NCBI GenBank assembly: GCA_020723385.1
Contig: DYIZ01000019.1
Coordinates: 1 to 58,033 of the forward strand
From: Candidatus Aquidulcis sp.
GTDB lineage: Bacteria; Chloroflexota; Anaerolineae; Anaerolineales; UBA4823
Length of the DNA: 58,033 bases
Reading direction: 5' to 3'
A program made the position numbers and the translations under genes. Under the pieces are notes generated by a model that was given only the letters and a program-made list of their open reading frames with translations, made no database searches and was not told the origin of the DNA. Within the stretch, counting starts at the first letter, position 1; each line of letters opens with the position of its first letter. Shown here one piece after another: positions 56,981-58,033 of the stretch.

Positions 56981-57946
56981 CGGGAAGAAAGAATCTTTTT
57001 CAGGTTGAGCAGCCACGTTCCGGCCTGCGGCATAGATGATCCCAAGCAGCCCAAAATGGACGAAGCTGGACAACAATACCAGCCAAAGGATGTCATAATA
57101 TCCAGCGGAGATTGTGAAGAGGATGTCTGCGAGGTGAAACACGACAGGAGCCGCGAAAACCGGGAAGTCGCTTTTCAGCGAGAGCGGATTTTTCATCCGG
57201 CCGCGCCAAATGACTGCCAGCAGGATGGTGGGGAAAACCAAATGGAACGCCAGCATCACCCACTCGGCATTGCTTCCTTTAGCAAAAAGCGGCCCCAGCC
57301 ATAGGAGAAACTGCGAAAGCGGGCTGACCATCGTAATCAAGGCGAGCAATATGGCCGCGAAAGGATACACGTGCCCCACGATGGGTTTGTACCCGGAGCG
57401 CCGGAACCACCAGCGGCCAATCAGGAGATAGGCCGAGCCATACAACATGATCAGCATCCAGCCGGGGAAGTTATAAACCGGAATTTGGTAGATATTGGCC
57501 ATTCCCGGCGGGAGCAGCCACGTCCAGCGCCCGCTGGTTTGACCATTCGCCGTGAAAACCTGGTTGATCGAAACTGGATCGAGGGAGAAATCCTGCAACA
57601 TCCCCAGCAGCCCCACGATGAACGGTTTGCACCAATCGGGAATTCGCATCCGTTCGAGCATCCACAGCCCCAGCACCAGCACATCCATCTCGATGAGCGG
57701 CACCGCAAGCGGTACGTCGCCGATCATCAGCAGCGACCTGCCGTAAACGTACCACTGGTTGACCACGGCGAAATTCTCGAAGAAACTCGCATACAAGAAC
57801 ACGAATCCGAAGCATTCCAAAAAAACAACTTGCGGGTGCTTGCTCTTTCGGATGACGAAAACCACCACCAGCAGCGTGATCAGCACTGTCAAAAGATCGG
57901 CCAAAAGCCAGGGAATTGGGATGAGGTGTTGGAAAAGATACTGCAT
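56948..57946 (-). CDS. Membrane protein resembling carotenoid-biosynthesis DUF422 (CruF-like)
   Basis: The start is the ATG at 57946 (MQYLFQHLIPIPWLLADLL), behind AGAGG; a TTG at 57961 is less likely. The 332-residue protein has about nine membrane helices. A conserved-looking loop, DFSLDPVSINQVF then TWLLPPGMANIYQIPVYNFPGWMLIM, matches the DUF422/CruF signature (D-P-V..W.W...G.YFGIPLxNFxGW) in spacing, a family of carotenoid hydratases. FENFAVVNQWYVYG is another typical element. Substrate is uncertain. The last ten residues (ITKFDHELHE) are encoded by CACGAAT words. The gene before it on this strand is outside the window. Confidence 0.68.
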   Translation of the reverse strand: MQYLFQHLIPIPWLLADLLTVLITLLVVVFVIRKSKHPQVVFLECFGFVFLYASFFENFAVVNQWYVYGRSLLMIGDVPLAVPLIEMDVLVLGLWMLERMRIPDWCKPFIVGLLGMLQDFSLDPVSINQVFTANGQTSGRWTWLLPPGMANIYQIPVYNFPGWMLIMLYGSAYLLIGRWWFRRSGYKPIVGHVYPFAAILLALITMVSPLSQFLLWLGPLFAKGSNAEWVMLAFHLVFPTILLAVIWRGRMKNPLSLKSDFPVFAAPVVFHLADILFTISAGYYDILWLVLLSSFVHFGLLGIIYAAGRNVAAQPEKDSFFPITKFDHELHE

Positions 57947-57978
57947 GAGGATGCCTCTCAATTTCTGACAGGAGAACC

Positions 57979-58033
57979 CCCGGATTTGGGGTGTGAGAGT
58001 GGGCTTCGCCCACTCTCACACCCCAAATCCGGG
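57979..58033. repeat. Perfect 26-bp hairpin with TTC loop, at window end
   Basis: Bases 57979-58004 and 58008-58033 are exact reverse complements around TTC. The arm starts CCCGGATTTGGGGTGTGAG and ends AGTGGGC. It agrees with the hairpin at 1012-1066 at most positions, and differences are matched on both arms. Confidence 0.9.

Overview
The window looks like chromosome of an Anaerolineae-type member of Chloroflexota. This is an inference from gene content, GC-rich codon use, lineage-typical hypothetical proteins and many short palindromic repeats between genes; no rRNA or other phylogenetic marker is present to prove it. It carries about 49 protein genes, one split tRNA gene with a group I intron, and no CRISPR array, prophage or complete insertion sequence. 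No stretch over 300 bases lacks a gene, apart from the intron, which itself holds one.

Layout. 1-4.8 kb: a cut-off MFS transporter, a 67-residue protein, a Zur/Fur regulator with an operator on its -10 box, and a three-gene metal ABC importer. 4.9-7.5 kb: an orphan membrane histidine kinase. 7.6-13.3 kb: four small regulator-effector units (MarR + methyltransferase, PadR + ICMT-like enzyme, TetR + CPBP protease, TetR + NAD(P)-binding protein), each with a palindrome at its promoter and two with a second copy before the effector gene. 13.4-20 kb: an EamA transporter, then a molybdenum-hydroxylase group (large subunit, YqeB, YqeC-MocA fusion broken by an amber codon, a second MocA-like gene). 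20-23.5 kb: a receiver protein, ThpR, RsfS, an AT-rich beta-propeller protein, GNAT. 23.6-31.9 kb, mostly minus strand: a ferredoxin-like protein, DUF402, a methyltransferase, two exported or membrane proteins, PanE-like, histidine phosphatase, FtsH. 32-38.1 kb: a four-helix membrane protein, FabH, FabF, a HAD-DinB fusion, a Cys-rich protein and EF-P. 38.4-43.2 kb: a receiver, DUF192, LysM/M23 peptidase, DUF2007 and two lineage-type unknowns. 43.2-44 kb: tRNA-Arg(UCU) with its intron. 44-51.6 kb: Tpx, Hsp20, Lon, a receiver, PHP-AlbA fusion, GNAT, MogA, signal peptidase I. 51.7-58 kb: a carbohydrate-active lipoprotein, ECF sigma with a membrane DUF4349 partner, SDR, and a carotenoid-hydratase-like membrane protein.

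Two things stand out. First, the tRNA-Arg(UCU) gene is split after anticodon base 36 by a 695-bp group IC3 intron whose HNH endonuclease gene lies antisense inside loop L5, with a plausible promoter buried in the P6 region. Second, several repeat families, each a degenerate word of about 7 bases repeated and then inverted, fill gene junctions and also sit in frame inside, or at the ends of, real genes. They are densest in the molybdenum-hydroxylase maturation genes, where both MocA domains carry unrelated palindromes in the same loop.
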